DNA from: an uncultured Lachnospiraceae bacterium
GTDB lineage: Bacteria > Bacillota > Clostridia > Lachnospirales > Lachnospiraceae
Length of the DNA stretch: 64,000 nt
Assembly (NCBI GenBank): GCA_934385475.1
Contig: CAKRPS010000005.1
Coordinates: forward strand, 23,998 to 87,997
Direction of reading: 5' to 3'
The notes under the pieces are model-generated. The model was not told where the DNA came from and ran no database searches. It saw nothing but the letters and a program-made list of their open reading frames with translations. The number at the start of each line of letters is the position of its first letter. Positions within the stretch are counted from its first letter, which is position 1. The translations under genes and the position numbers were made by a program. This document shows, in pieces, positions 55,490 through 64,000 of this stretch.

Positions 55490-56176
55490 ATGAGCGAATC
55501 CAACACAAAGATGGAGTATGAAAAAGCCATTGACTTCATACTTGCCATGATTAAGAACGGGGAACTGTCCGTGGGAAGCAGGCTGCCCACAGAGAGAGTG
55601 ATTGCGGATACACTTCACATCGGAAGAAATTCCACCAGGGAAGCACTGAGTATCCTTCACGGCATGGGAATGGTGCACCGTATCCAGGGCTCCGGCAATT
55701 ATATTTCGGAAAATGCCAATGACACCATACGCCAGATGCTGGTAGTGATGCTTGCCCTTGGCACCATAACGAAGAGGGACATCTGTGAATTCCGGCGGAC
55801 GATGGAAAAGGCAGCCTGCATGATGATTCTGGATAAAGGAATCAGCACGGACTGCGAAGAGCGGTTTGGGCAGATATTGAAGGGCATGAAGACGGCTTCC
55901 GGGGAGGAGCAGGCAAGGCTTGATAAAGACTTTCATATCCTGCTGATGGAGAGTTCCGACAATGCCCTGTTAAGTACCATTATGAGTGCTGTCATGACAG
56001 TTTATCGGGAATGGATTGATATGGTGTTACAAAAGGCAGGCAGCCAGGAAAAGGAAAGCCTTCAGAAGTGTCATGAAGGTATCTTCCAGGGTATCCTGGA
56101 GAGGAAAACAGAGGACGTAAATGCCTGCATTGATGAACATTATAATATAATAGAAGAGTTGATTCTGTATTCCTAA
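55490..56176 (+). CDS. GntR family regulator, FadR/FCD type
   Basis: The protein has 228 residues. The N-terminal winged helix reads GSRLPTERVIADTLHIGRNSTREALSILHGMGMVHRIQGSGNYIS (split: LPTERVIADTLHIGRNSTRE). An all-helical FCD ligand domain follows (about 85-225) with a typical DKDFHILLMESSDN stretch whose His can bind metal. FCD regulators respond to organic acids such as lactate or pyruvate, which would suit an LrgAB-type transporter (inference). AAGGAAGAAG precedes the ATG. Its 3' end overlaps a MATE remnant on the other strand. Confidence 0.88.
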   Translation: MSESNTKMEYEKAIDFILAMIKNGELSVGSRLPTERVIADTLHIGRNSTREALSILHGMGMVHRIQGSGNYISENANDTIRQMLVVMLALGTITKRDICEFRRTMEKAACMMILDKGISTDCEERFGQILKGMKTASGEEQARLDKDFHILLMESSDNALLSTIMSAVMTVYREWIDMVLQKAGSQEKESLQKCHEGIFQGILERKTEDVNACIDEHYNIIEELILYS

Positions 56177-56348
56177 TGCCCTTTCTCAAACCGGTGGGCA
56201 GGATGGTAAACCAGCAATGCGATGAGGATAAGCAGTGCCGGGACGAAGGAAATGCCGAAGCCCCGGAGATAGCCGGACATAACATCACGGCACTGGAAGC
56301 TGCAATGACAACGGTTCCAAAGCTGTTGATGGCAGACTGTATGACCAC
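56173..56348 (-). pseudogene. MATE transporter remnant
   Basis: On the minus strand, VIQSAINSFGTVVIAASSA (a block near the seventh helix of MATE proteins) is joined, in a shifted frame, to SGYLRGFGISFVPALLILIA and a C-terminal tail. About 100 or more residues between the blocks and the whole N-terminal half are missing. It abuts the stop of the truncated response regulator, marking a deletion junction. Confidence 0.7.
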
Positions 56349-56349
56349 G

Positions 56350-56952
56350 TTAGCGCAGCTTGCGTCGGAGATTGCTGACGTGCATTTTCAGGGAAGTGTC
56401 CGTACAGTCAGGAGTCTCTGCACTGAGCCTGTCCAGAAGGAGAGACTTGGTGATCACCTGGTGGGGGTGTTCCAGCAATGCATGCAGAATGGCATACTCG
56501 GTTGGCGTCAGCTTTACCGGAGTGTGGTCAAGACAAACCTCATGGCGTGTATCATCCAGAGTGATCTCTTCAAAGGTCAGAGGCGGGGAGTCTGTATTGC
56601 CCGCATAGGTCCGCAGGTGAGCCTTTATACGCGCAAGGAGTTCTGCCGTGTGGAAGGGCTTGGTCAGATAGTCAACCGCACCGCCCAGAAGTACACGGAC
56701 TTTATCATCTACATTTACCTTGGCACTTATGACAATGACGGGGATGCCCTTGATCTGTGTAAGGACTTCCTCGCCGGTAACACCGGGCAGCATCAGGTCA
56801 AGCAGGATAAGATCCGGTTTATCCTGTGCAAGCAGAAGAAGTGTCTCGCTGCCGGAGTAGGCACGCCTGACCGCGTAGCCTTCGCCGCGAAGAACTTCTT
56901 CTAACATATTTCCAATGTGTATATCGTCATCGACAATCCAAATTTCTTTCAA
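56350..56952 (-). CDS. Response regulator, OmpR type, C-terminally truncated
   Basis: The protein has 200 residues. The receiver domain is complete: IWIVDDDIHIGNMLEEVL, the phospho-acceptor Asp in DLILLDLMLPG, and the Lys in DYLTKPFHTAELLARI. The winged-helix output domain begins LTFEEITLDDTRHEVCLDHT but ends at HVSNLRRKLR, about 20-25 residues before the usual end. The terminal beta-hairpin (wing, GxGY region) is therefore missing. It abuts a MATE remnant, so a deletion probably removed its end and the following sequence. DNA binding may be impaired. No kinase gene lies next to it. Confidence 0.75.
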   Translation of the reverse strand: MKEIWIVDDDIHIGNMLEEVLRGEGYAVRRAYSGSETLLLLAQDKPDLILLDLMLPGVTGEEVLTQIKGIPVIVISAKVNVDDKVRVLLGGAVDYLTKPFHTAELLARIKAHLRTYAGNTDSPPLTFEEITLDDTRHEVCLDHTPVKLTPTEYAILHALLEHPHQVITKSLLLDRLSAETPDCTDTSLKMHVSNLRRKLR

Positions 56953-56988
56953 AACACCGACCTCCTGAACCGGGAATAAAAATCATGA

Positions 56989-57786
56989 TCAAAGAAAACG
57001 TTCTTTCAGAATCTGTAATACACCGTTATCCCAATAGGGTGGACAGGTTTCCCTGGCACTGCTGATGACTTCCTGGCGGGCGTTGGATACGGCAAAGCTC
57101 ATGCCGGCAGACTTGAGCATTTCAATATCATTGAAATTGTCACCAAAGGTGCAGACTTCGTCAGGAGCAATGTTCAGACGATCGAGCAGGGCGAGCAAGG
57201 CGGTCCATTTGCTGACTCCGAGCGGGTTGCAGTCAACCCATTCTTTTCCGGCAACTGCAAGCATGGTCTTGTCCTTCCAGGTGGGAATGAAAGCCGGTGC
57301 ACAGAGCTCTTCGCAGGCAGTAGGGTGATAGACGGTAAACTTGATGACATCCTCGGAATGGAAATCCATCAGGTTCTCTGCCTCGCGGATGTCGAAGCCG
57401 TAGGAATCTTTCAGCCAACGGAACATTTTGCTGCCGGCATCCTCTGCGAGACAGTAATCGGGCATACCGATATAACAGTCGCAGGACGGCATGGTATCGC
57501 GCACCATGCGGTACATACCTTTCCAGGTTTCCTCCGGCATCGTGAATTTTTTCAGAATTTTGTCCGGGGTGCGGACAACAGTACCGCCATCCGTGATATA
57601 CAGGAGCTTATTCTTGATAGGAGCAAACAGCTTCTGCTCGCTTACAAACTGCCTGCCGGAACAGGCTGCAAAATAATATCCCTTGTCGATCAGGCGCTCA
57701 ATGACTGTCATATATTCCGGGTCAATGCGTAGAGTGCCGTCCTTGACAATGGTGCCATCTACATCGGTAGCTATCAGTTTGATCAT
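56989..57786 (-). CDS. Cof-type HAD family phosphatase
   Basis: This 265-residue cytoplasmic phosphatase has motif I IKLIATDVDGTIVKDG (nucleophile Asp), motif II region YFAACSGRQF, the C2 cap domain (about 85-185) and motif IV CTFGDNFNDIEMLKSAGMSFAVSNA. Members remove phosphate from sugar phosphates, FMN or similar compounds; the substrate here is unknown. The ATG at 57786 follows TGAGGA by about 6 bases; an upstream in-frame start adds non-conserved residues. Unlike the HAD fragment at 44.8 kb, it is complete. Confidence 0.92.
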   Translation of the reverse strand: MIKLIATDVDGTIVKDGTLRIDPEYMTVIERLIDKGYYFAACSGRQFVSEQKLFAPIKNKLLYITDGGTVVRTPDKILKKFTMPEETWKGMYRMVRDTMPSCDCYIGMPDYCLAEDAGSKMFRWLKDSYGFDIREAENLMDFHSEDVIKFTVYHPTACEELCAPAFIPTWKDKTMLAVAGKEWVDCNPLGVSKWTALLALLDRLNIAPDEVCTFGDNFNDIEMLKSAGMSFAVSNARQEVISSARETCPPYWDNGVLQILKERFL

Positions 57787-57983
57787 AGTAATCCTCATTT
57801 CTATGTTTTCTCTGTCGTGCGGGCCCAAAAGGCAGGGAAAAACCGCTTCTGTATAGATATGGTAACATGTTTATGGATTTTTGCAAGAAAAGAGATATAC
57901 CATCATGATATACCATATTGTGTCACTTTGTGCTATGCTGATGTCCGAAGGTGTCTGAGGTTACACGGAAAGGACAAAGGAAA

Positions 57984-59357
57984 ATGAGTGAGACAAATAA
58001 AAATACAATGGATATGACACATGGACCCTTGTGGAATAAAATACTGTTGTTTGCGCTGCCTCTTGCCGCCAGCAGTATTCTGCAACAGCTGTTTAATTCG
58101 GTTGATACGGCGGTTGTGGGGCGGTTTGCGAGCAGCCAGGCACTGGCTGCTGTTGGGAGCAACGGCTCTCTGATCTCTTTGATGATCAACCTGTTCCTGG
58201 GAATTTCGCTTGGTGCAAATGTGGTGATCGCACATTATATCGGCCAGAAGGTTGAACAAAATATTCAGGCGGCCATCCATACTGCAATTCTCGTCGCCAT
58301 TATCAGCGGCTTTTTTGTAATGATTCTTGGCCAGTTTATTGCAAGACCGGTTCTGTTGCTTATGGGAACGCCGGAGGATGTTATCGACCTGGCAGTTCTC
58401 TATCTGCGGATTTATCTGCTGGGAATGCCGTTTATCATGCTCTACGATTTCGGGTCTTCAATCCTGCGCAGTACAGGAGACAGCAGGCGTCCCTTGTATG
58501 CGTTGATCGCAGCCGGAATCGTGAATACAATTCTGAATCTGATCCTGGTGATCATTTTTCAGATGAGTGTGGCAGGTGTGGCGATCGCCACGGTGATCTC
58601 CAACATTGTCAGTTCAGGAGTTGTAATGTATATTTTGCTACATGAGAGTGAACCCATCCGGCTTGACCTGCGAAAGCTGCGGATCGTGCCGAGAGAGCTG
58701 TCTCAGCTTCTGCGGATTGGAATTCCGGCAGGACTTCAGGGAACGATGTTTTCGATTGCAAACGTCTGCATCCAGAGCACGATCAACAGCTTTGGCTCCA
58801 ATGCGGTAGCGGGCTCTGCAGCAGCACTTAATTTTGAATTTTTTGCGTATTTTATGGTGAATGCCTTCGCGCAGGCTGCGGTGACGTTCACCAGCCAGAA
58901 TTTTGGTGCGGGAGAATACCAGAGATGTAAGAAGATATTCCAGATCACAATGATCTTTTCTATTGTGTCATGTGGGATTCTTTCGGGAATTTTTGTTCTG
59001 GGAAGAGGTTTCTTTCTGCGTATTTACACAACGGACCCGGCGGTTCTGGAATTTGCGGTGCAGAGATTGCTGATCGCAACGACACTCGAGCTGCTGACCT
59101 CTTCATATGAGATCAGCGCGGGAGCGATGAGAGGACTTGGACACTCCCTGCTTCCGGCTATTATTACCTTCGCAGGGTCCTGTGTCCTCAGATTGATATG
59201 GATCGCTACGGCGTGCCGTATGGTACATGAGTTCTGGGTACTTATGATCATCTATCCAATCTCATGGGTGGTTACGGGAACCGCCATGCTGACAGCCTGT
59301 CATTTTGTATGTTCTTTGACATATTCGCGGATGAAGAAATCATCCTCCGGCATCTGA
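57984..59357 (+). CDS. MATE family efflux transporter
   Basis: This 457-residue membrane protein with 12 predicted helices shows the N-terminal block [40 protein letters not shown] (split: [20 protein letters not shown]). The second-half block reads [19 protein letters not shown], with [18 protein letters not shown] further on. It most likely exports cationic compounds. The ATG at 57984 is closely preceded by AAAGGACAAAGG. Its last 58 bases overlap the end of the converging chemoreceptor gene. Confidence 0.92.
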   Translation: MSETNKNTMDMTHGPLWNKILLFALPLAASSILQQLFNSVDTAVVGRFASSQALAAVGSNGSLISLMINLFLGISLGANVVIAHYIGQKVEQNIQAAIHTAILVAIISGFFVMILGQFIARPVLLLMGTPEDVIDLAVLYLRIYLLGMPFIMLYDFGSSILRSTGDSRRPLYALIAAGIVNTILNLILVIIFQMSVAGVAIATVISNIVSSGVVMYILLHESEPIRLDLRKLRIVPRELSQLLRIGIPAGLQGTMFSIANVCIQSTINSFGSNAVAGSAAALNFEFFAYFMVNAFAQAAVTFTSQNFGAGEYQRCKKIFQITMIFSIVSCGILSGIFVLGRGFFLRIYTTDPAVLEFAVQRLLIATTLELLTSSYEISAGAMRGLGHSLLPAIITFAGSCVLRLIWIATACRMVHEFWVLMIIYPISWVVTGTAMLTACHFVCSLTYSRMKKSSSGI

Positions 59358-61369
59358 CAGCCAACAATATACTGTCCATTATTGTTGGAGCAACGGATCA
59401 CGTGACCTTCCAGGACATCATGTTGTGGAAGATCGAAGTTGTGAATCTTAATGGAAAGTGCAGCGCCTTTGTGTGAGGCAAAATAATCATTGCCCGTCAG
59501 AAAGGCAAAGCCGTTAGCACTAATGTTGTCGAGAGTACCCTGTATGGTGGTACCATCTTCCTGTAGAGTTATGGTACAGGAATTTTTCAGATCCATACGG
59601 GGATATTTCCGGCGATTGTTGATCTTGGGTCTTGACTCGATCGTAATAGTAAAGGAATTCCCGGCATGGGAGGCAACCTTGACGCTATCCCACAGATACA
59701 GTACATTTCCGACGGTTACCTTTAACTTGCAGGAAACCGGAGAAGAAAGAGCCGGTGCCTGTGGGATAGAAGCGGTCAATGTATTGTTGTTCTGCTCGGT
59801 GAGCGTGCCGTGATATTCCTTATTATTCAGAGATATACTCAGTTTCATGCCGGGCACAAGATCTTCTGTACCCATAAAGCCGCCAATGCCAAGTTCACAC
59901 ATCAGAGACTCAATGACGGTTTCAATCGAAGAAATATTGGTTGCGGACTCATCGTATTTGCTCAGCATCCGGTTATTGATCTCACTGGAATCGGAGATGG
60001 ATCTTGTCATATCGGTAACAATCTGAGAGACCTCTGTCAGATTGTCTACCAGATGAATGTTGGATGCTTCGACATCCTTCATGGACGCATCAATGACAGA
60101 GATGTTTTCGCCAAGCTGTACGGTATCGGAAGCAATCTGTGTTACGTTGGAACCGGCCAGAGTAACTTTATCCAAAGTAAGCTGAATCAGTTCCAGAGTC
60201 TGTTCCATCGAAGCAGTCATCTTTTCGGAGGTTTCTTCCAAATGTTCAAGTGCCTGCCGGATCTGTCCGGAGGAAGTCTGAGTTTCGGTACTCAGCGAAC
60301 GGATCTGCTCTGCGACGACAGCAAAGCCTCTGCCGGCATCACCGGCTCTTGCGGCCTCGATCGAGGCATTCAGGGCAAGCAGATTTGTCTGATTGGAAAT
60401 ATTCTCAATTGTTCCCGTTTCTTTTTTGACCATAGCAAAATCGTTTTTGAAGTTTTGCAGGGTCGATTCAATTTCATTGGAAAGCTGCGCCATGGTGTTG
60501 GCCGTGGTGATCAGACCGTCAAGGTCTGTGGAGCTTACCTGTGCGTGTTCTCCACAGGTTGCTGTCAGAGCTACCATCTGCCTGATCATTTCCGCAACGT
60601 GATTTACCTGCTTCTGAATCTCCGCGGTCATCTCGTTGGAGGAGGCAGTGCTGTTTTGCAGGTTGGTATTGTTGGACTCCAGCTTGTGAAGGCTTTGCAC
60701 AACGATACCGGCGCCGTGCGTGTTCTCGGAGGCAAGCTCCTGCACGACGGTGATACCGTCCATAATGGAGTTGCAGGCCTGCTTTACCTGTTCAACGGTT
60801 GTTACAACGCGGTGCAAATCTGCGCGGATGCTGTCAGTCATGGCACCGTCGGATTCGTTGAGGTGCTTGATGGACATGACGTAGCAGATATAGCAAAGGA
60901 TAATGCAGGCAAGCTCCAACTGATAGTTCTTCATATCAGAAGCGGAATTATAGCCGAGGATAACATGATAAATGGCACTTTCAACAATGATCAGGGAATT
61001 GACAATTCCGCAGATCACCATGAACTTTTTGTTCTTATAAAGAACCAGAAGACTGGTAACAGGTAGAATGTAGGTAAAGGCAATGGGGGAAGCGGTGGTG
61101 CTGATCACAAAAGTATAGAAGACACCATACCCGATCACAAGGTTGTATTTGTACACGTCTGTCGAATAGCCCTTAAGCCGGAGAAGGATCTCTCCGCTGA
61201 TAATGGGAAGCCAGCACAATGCCAGAAAGATAAGATAGTACGGAACGGGATACAGTCCGTTAGCGACATCACTTCCATAATTGGCAGATAGCAGAATCGA
61301 GAAAATAAGCCATATTTTTCGCGCCCTTCGATTTGCTTTCTCCTTGAAAACAGATTCATCGTAATTCAT
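59300..61369 (-). CDS. Methyl-accepting chemotaxis-type receptor with C-terminal PilZ domain
   Basis: The protein has 689 residues. About six hydrophobic helices (residues 18-175) have little extracellular sequence between them, so there is no periplasmic-type sensor. The cytoplasmic signalling region follows (about 190-500), with the hairpin tip [36 protein letters not shown] (split: [20 protein letters not shown]). A YcgR-like and PilZ region ends the protein. The c-di-GMP-binding motifs are R587-KYP-R591 and N615-I-S-A-N-G620. It likely links c-di-GMP level to receptor output. GGAGGTACCT precedes the ATG. No che genes are nearby. Confidence 0.9.
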   Translation of the reverse strand: MNYDESVFKEKANRRARKIWLIFSILLSANYGSDVANGLYPVPYYLIFLALCWLPIISGEILLRLKGYSTDVYKYNLVIGYGVFYTFVISTTASPIAFTYILPVTSLLVLYKNKKFMVICGIVNSLIIVESAIYHVILGYNSASDMKNYQLELACIILCYICYVMSIKHLNESDGAMTDSIRADLHRVVTTVEQVKQACNSIMDGITVVQELASENTHGAGIVVQSLHKLESNNTNLQNSTASSNEMTAEIQKQVNHVAEMIRQMVALTATCGEHAQVSSTDLDGLITTANTMAQLSNEIESTLQNFKNDFAMVKKETGTIENISNQTNLLALNASIEAARAGDAGRGFAVVAEQIRSLSTETQTSSGQIRQALEHLEETSEKMTASMEQTLELIQLTLDKVTLAGSNVTQIASDTVQLGENISVIDASMKDVEASNIHLVDNLTEVSQIVTDMTRSISDSSEINNRMLSKYDESATNISSIETVIESLMCELGIGGFMGTEDLVPGMKLSISLNNKEYHGTLTEQNNNTLTASIPQAPALSSPVSCKLKVTVGNVLYLWDSVKVASHAGNSFTITIESRPKINNRRKYPRMDLKNSCTITLQEDGTTIQGTLDNISANGFAFLTGNDYFASHKGAALSIKIHNFDLPQHDVLEGHVIRCSNNNGQYIVGCQMPEDDFFIREYVKEHTK

Positions 61370-61519
61370 AGGTACCTCCTAAAAATACATAGGCGTATCA
61401 TTTGTAAAAATTGTGTACGCTCCAATAATCTTTAGCTATATAATAGGATATATTTCGCACAGATTCAATATGATATGAGCGATTTTTGCAGGCTGTAAGG
61501 CGAGAATTTTGAGAGTAAA

Positions 61520-61638
61520 GATTGAAAAATAAAATTTTTCAATCGCGAGATTTGTGTCTGCGCGCACTTGACACAAACTCGTCATGCGCAAAAAGCGTGC
61601 GCAGAAATGAGAAGTAAAATATGAGGAATATTTTACTT
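61520..61638. repeat. Cluster of four perfect or near-perfect hairpins
   Basis: GATTGAAAAAT/ATTTTTCAATC (61520-61544) is followed by CGAG-A-TTTGTGTC/GACACAAACTCG (61546-61581, one bulged base). TGCGCA/TGCGCA (61585-61603) and AAGTAAAATAT/ATATTTTACTT (61612-61638) complete the set. An alternative pairing of CTGCGCGCACTT with AAGCGTGCGCAG would exclude the middle two. The last hairpin overlaps the stop codon of the DMT gene. It lies in the 267-base gap between the DMT and receptor genes, both read leftward. Confidence 0.65.
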
Positions 61639-62479
61639 ACAGGAGTAGGGAAATCAAAATCAGAAGATCGCCCAGAAGCATGTTGGGCGTGACAGTTTCC
61701 TTCAAAAAGACGACACCCATGATTCCGGCGACAAGGGGGCTCAGGGCACAGAGGGTGCCGGCTTTTTCCGCGGAAAGCCTGCTTTGGGCAACAGGCTGCA
61801 GGGTGAACCCGAAGCCGGTACAGACAACAGATAAAATTCCGATCATTCCATACTGTGCAAAGGTGGCAGGGAAGGTCAGAGAGCCTGTGATAAGTGTGAT
61901 GAAAAGGCTGAGACCGCCGATTGCAGCAACCTGAAAAAAGCCGATGACAAACGAATCGCCATGCTGGGAAAGGCGGTTGGTGACAATGATGGAAACTGCA
62001 TATAAAAAGGCTGCGACAAGAAGGATGCCCTCACCGCGGGAAAATGAGATTCCGCTTGCGGACAAAGTGAGAAAAGCCACTCCGATCAGGGCGAGGAGTG
62101 CGGAAAGCAATGCCTTTCTTTCGGGCCGTCTATGGGAAATCACGCTTTCCAGCAGAGGAACGATAATGATAGCGAGGTTTTCAAGGAAAGAGGCTGTTGA
62201 AGAGTCGGTGGTCTTGAGGCCGATCAACTCACAGGTAAGAACACTGAAAAACAGGACACCGATCAGAATTCCGCTCAGAAGAGTCTTTCCACTGAATCCC
62301 TGACAGATTCTCCTGTGAAAAAATAAAAACAGCAGTGCTGCGGCGAACAGAAAGCGCAGGGCGAGCAGGCTGAAGGTATCCATGGTTGTCAGACATAATT
62401 TGCTGAACATAAAAGAAGTAGCGCGGGCTGAGATGACAAGCATTAACAGCAGCTCCGCTTTTTTGGCAGTAAGTTTCAT
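61637..62479 (-). CDS. DMT family transporter (EamA type)
   Basis: This 280-residue membrane protein has ten predicted helices in two EamA repeats. FMFSKLCLTTMDTFSLLALRFLFAAALLF (split: TTMDTFSLLALRFLFAAA) is the first-repeat signature. Later, AEKAGTLCALSPLVAGIMGVVFLKETVTP (split: ALSPLVAGIMGVVFLKE) marks the second repeat. It probably exports a metabolite or drug. The ATG at 62479 follows GAAAGGG by 7 bases. It is divergent from a LysR gene, with 90 bases between the starts, so that regulator probably controls it. Confidence 0.88.
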   Translation of the reverse strand: MKLTAKKAELLLMLVISARATSFMFSKLCLTTMDTFSLLALRFLFAAALLFLFFHRRICQGFSGKTLLSGILIGVLFFSVLTCELIGLKTTDSSTASFLENLAIIIVPLLESVISHRRPERKALLSALLALIGVAFLTLSASGISFSRGEGILLVAAFLYAVSIIVTNRLSQHGDSFVIGFFQVAAIGGLSLFITLITGSLTFPATFAQYGMIGILSVVCTGFGFTLQPVAQSRLSAEKAGTLCALSPLVAGIMGVVFLKETVTPNMLLGDLLILISLLL

Positions 62480-62569
62480 AAGCATTCCCTTTCTTGACAA
62501 GATCTTACCTCGGGAATAAGATTGAGTAAAACGAAAGATAATCAACAGATCGTTGAGGAAAAGTCAAAG

Positions 62570-63445
62570 ATGGATACAGAAAAAGCAAAAGTAATTCTGA
62601 CAGTGTTGAAGGAAGGGAGTTTTTCGGCGGCAGCGAAAACACTCGGCTATACGACATCCGGTATTTCCCGGAGCGTCGCATCGCTTGAGGAAGAGGCAGG
62701 GATCAGACTGCTTGTCCGGGGAAAGAATGGGGTATATGCGACCAAGGAGGCAGAGCTGCTGTTACCGGTTATGCGGACTCTGGTACATCAGGAAAATCTG
62801 TACAGGGAACAGATTTCACAGCTTCATGGGCTGGAAACTGGAACTGTTACAATCGGGATTTCCTATGCAGCCTACTTCAAGATCGTTGCACAGAAGATCA
62901 GAAAGTTTGTGGAGAAATATCCCGGGATCCGGGTACGGACAATGCAGGGAACCAGCACAGAGCTTCTGCACGCGCTGGATCAGCGGGAAGTGGATTTTGC
63001 GGTGATGACCTACCGGGAGAGTGACTATCATTTTTATGAGCTTTGCCAGGACCCGATGGTGGCCTGTATACCGGCAGACCATCCGGCGGCGGGCGATGAG
63101 GTATTTCCGTTGTCGCGCTATGGGAAAGAACCCGTGATCGCGGCTTTTCCGGATCGGGAGACGGATCACAGAAGAGCGATCGAGCAGGCGGGAATTCCCT
63201 ACAATGTGCAATACACAACAACGGATATCTTTGCGGCCTATTGTATGGTGGAGGAAGGGCTTGGTATTGCCCTTTTCAATCATCTGGAGGTAGAGTCGTG
63301 GAGAGGAAATGTGAAGATTCTGCCGACGGACCCGCCGATCAACCTGCGTATCGGAATTACTTATCCGGATCCGGAGGAGATGACGATAGCTGCACGGAAG
63401 TTCTTGGAGGATTGGATCAGGGAACAGGCTGAGGAGCGGATATGA
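62570..63445 (+). CDS. LysR family transcriptional regulator
   Basis: The protein has 291 residues. The N-terminal winged helix reads VLKEGSFSAAAKTLGYTTSGISRSVASLEEEAGIRLLVR (split: SFSAAAKTLGYTTSGISRSV). A substrate-binding domain follows (about 92-290) with VTIGISYAAYFKIVAQKI and the dimer-interface ITYPDPEEMTIAARKFLEDW. The start at 62570 is the ATG that gives a normal-length DNA-binding helix; TTG at 62522 is an alternative. It likely controls the divergent DMT exporter gene. Confidence 0.86.
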   Translation: MDTEKAKVILTVLKEGSFSAAAKTLGYTTSGISRSVASLEEEAGIRLLVRGKNGVYATKEAELLLPVMRTLVHQENLYREQISQLHGLETGTVTIGISYAAYFKIVAQKIRKFVEKYPGIRVRTMQGTSTELLHALDQREVDFAVMTYRESDYHFYELCQDPMVACIPADHPAAGDEVFPLSRYGKEPVIAAFPDRETDHRRAIEQAGIPYNVQYTTTDIFAAYCMVEEGLGIALFNHLEVESWRGNVKILPTDPPINLRIGITYPDPEEMTIAARKFLEDWIREQAEERI

Positions 63446-63580
63446 AAGGAAATGGTTCCGGATGATGGGGCTGATGTTTTCTACGATGATTGCAGTCGTG
63501 GAAGGCATCAGCTTTTACAGTTAAGAATCATTTAAGAATTTAACAGGATTGGCTTAAAGAAGCCGGAACACAAAGCGGAT

Positions 63581-63919
63581 ATGATGATAACAGACAGCAG
63601 AAGAATGAGCCAGATTGTTGCCAATATCCTTAGTAATTCCTACAAGTATGCCGGTACGGCCATAGAAGTAAAGTATCAGATCAACGGAGGCTATCTGCAG
63701 ATGGATATTCGAGACTTTGGGCCCGGAGTGCCGATGGAAGAACTGCCTCTTGTTACCAATAAGTTTTATCGGGGAAAAGCGGAGAAAATTATCCTTCAGG
63801 AAGGGAGCGGTCTTGGACTCTATATTTCCAAGTCCTTAATGGAAGAGATGAAAGGGGAGCTGATCTGCATGAATGAGCAACCCGGCTTTCTTGTCAGATT
63901 GTTGATCCCATTGTCCTGA
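63581..63919 (+). pseudogene. Sensor histidine kinase, ATPase-domain fragment
   Basis: The 112 codons encode only the HATPase_c part of a kinase. They give the N box DSRRMSQIVANILSNSYKYA, the G1 box DIRDFGPGVP, the G2 box GSGLGLYISKSLMEE and a final strand. The sensor, HAMP and phospho-acceptor His regions are absent, and upstream frames hold only a 20-codon hydrophobic piece (about 63463-63525). There is no ribosome binding site. It is a 5'-deleted remnant, about 6.6 kb from the truncated response regulator. Confidence 0.75.
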
Positions 63920-64000
63920 TGGGGCTGACTTGAAATTTTAAATTCCAGTGCAGAGGTAAATTCCACCACGCCTTAAAAAATCTTGATTTTATTGAATAAT

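Noticed and set aside
56176..56904. 242-codon plus-strand frame over the response regulator
   Set aside because: It runs antisense to the well-supported receiver domain; the translation has no domain features.
59810..61066. 418-codon plus-strand frame opposite the chemoreceptor gene
   Set aside because: It mirrors the coiled-coil codons of the receptor; the translation resembles no family and lacks a plausible start site.

Overview
The window looks like a chromosomal segment of an anaerobic gut Firmicute, most likely a Lachnospiraceae (Clostridia). The basis is the ATP synthase gene order and protein style, the paired glgC/glgD genes, the roughly 394-residue PRPP synthase, the DnaD plus DnaC/DnaI pair, AGGAGG-type ribosome binding sites, and several small proteins typical of this family. 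No tRNA, rRNA, CRISPR array, insertion sequence or prophage was seen. Genus cannot be assigned from sequence reading alone.

Layout. 1-6.1 kb (+): the atp operon from the end of atpB through atpC, closed by a strong terminator. 6.3-10.6 kb (+): a family-restricted hypothetical, a SAM methyltransferase and a large membrane-anchored protein with a degenerate C39-like end. 10.6-16.1 kb (-): murC, dnaD, a DnaC/DnaI-like loader, prs and queT, with a cluster of DnaA-box-like 9-mers between murC and dnaD and a preQ1-riboswitch-like leader before queT. 16.1-24.7 kb (+): a long structured leader, glgC-glgD, pth-mfd, a cysteine desulfurase and a 32-residue protein. 24.9-28.6 kb (+): an alpha/beta hydrolase, a membrane-anchored MurF-like ligase and a D-Ala-D-Ala ligase, apparently a cell-wall module. 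29.0-31.4 kb (+): DUF6110 protein plus a heavy-metal P-type ATPase. 31.5-36.6 kb (+): TetR regulator, MFS exporter, frameshifted FtsX-type permease and ABC ATPase, with matching TetR-type operators before the first two genes. 36.7-41.6 kb: SGNH hydrolase, MmcQ-MGMT fusion, lipoprotein, zinc-ribbon protein, a collapsed FIST-chemoreceptor pseudogene, a YoaK-type membrane protein (-) and a LysR regulator (+). 41.6-46.6 kb (+): metE with a MET-box-like site, phosphoglycerate-mutase-type phosphatase, HAD fragment and a MATE pump.

46.6-64 kb is a more decayed, accessory-like stretch. Intact genes (hydrolase, XRE-repeat protein, YdcF, membrane spermidine-synthase-like protein, DUF4143 ATPase, GNAT, lrgAB with its FadR-type regulator, HAD, MATE, chemoreceptor-PilZ, DMT exporter with divergent LysR) alternate with internally deleted remnants. 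The remnants are a DUF6796-like gene, an unknown gene, AraC, NUDIX, MATE, a response regulator lacking its C-terminus and a histidine kinase fragment.

Most notable non-coding signals: (1) upstream of glgC, a 19-bp hairpin followed by two tandem RNA modules of the same branched architecture whose stems differ in sequence but keep pairing; (2) a cluster of perfect hairpins at 61.5-61.64 kb; (3) two abutting 15-bp operators at lrgA; (4) twin TetR operators; (5) a 7-G tract that breaks an ABC permease; (6) a MET-box embedded in a terminator stem before metE; (7) a three-copy 33-bp repeat before a DUF4143 ATPase gene.
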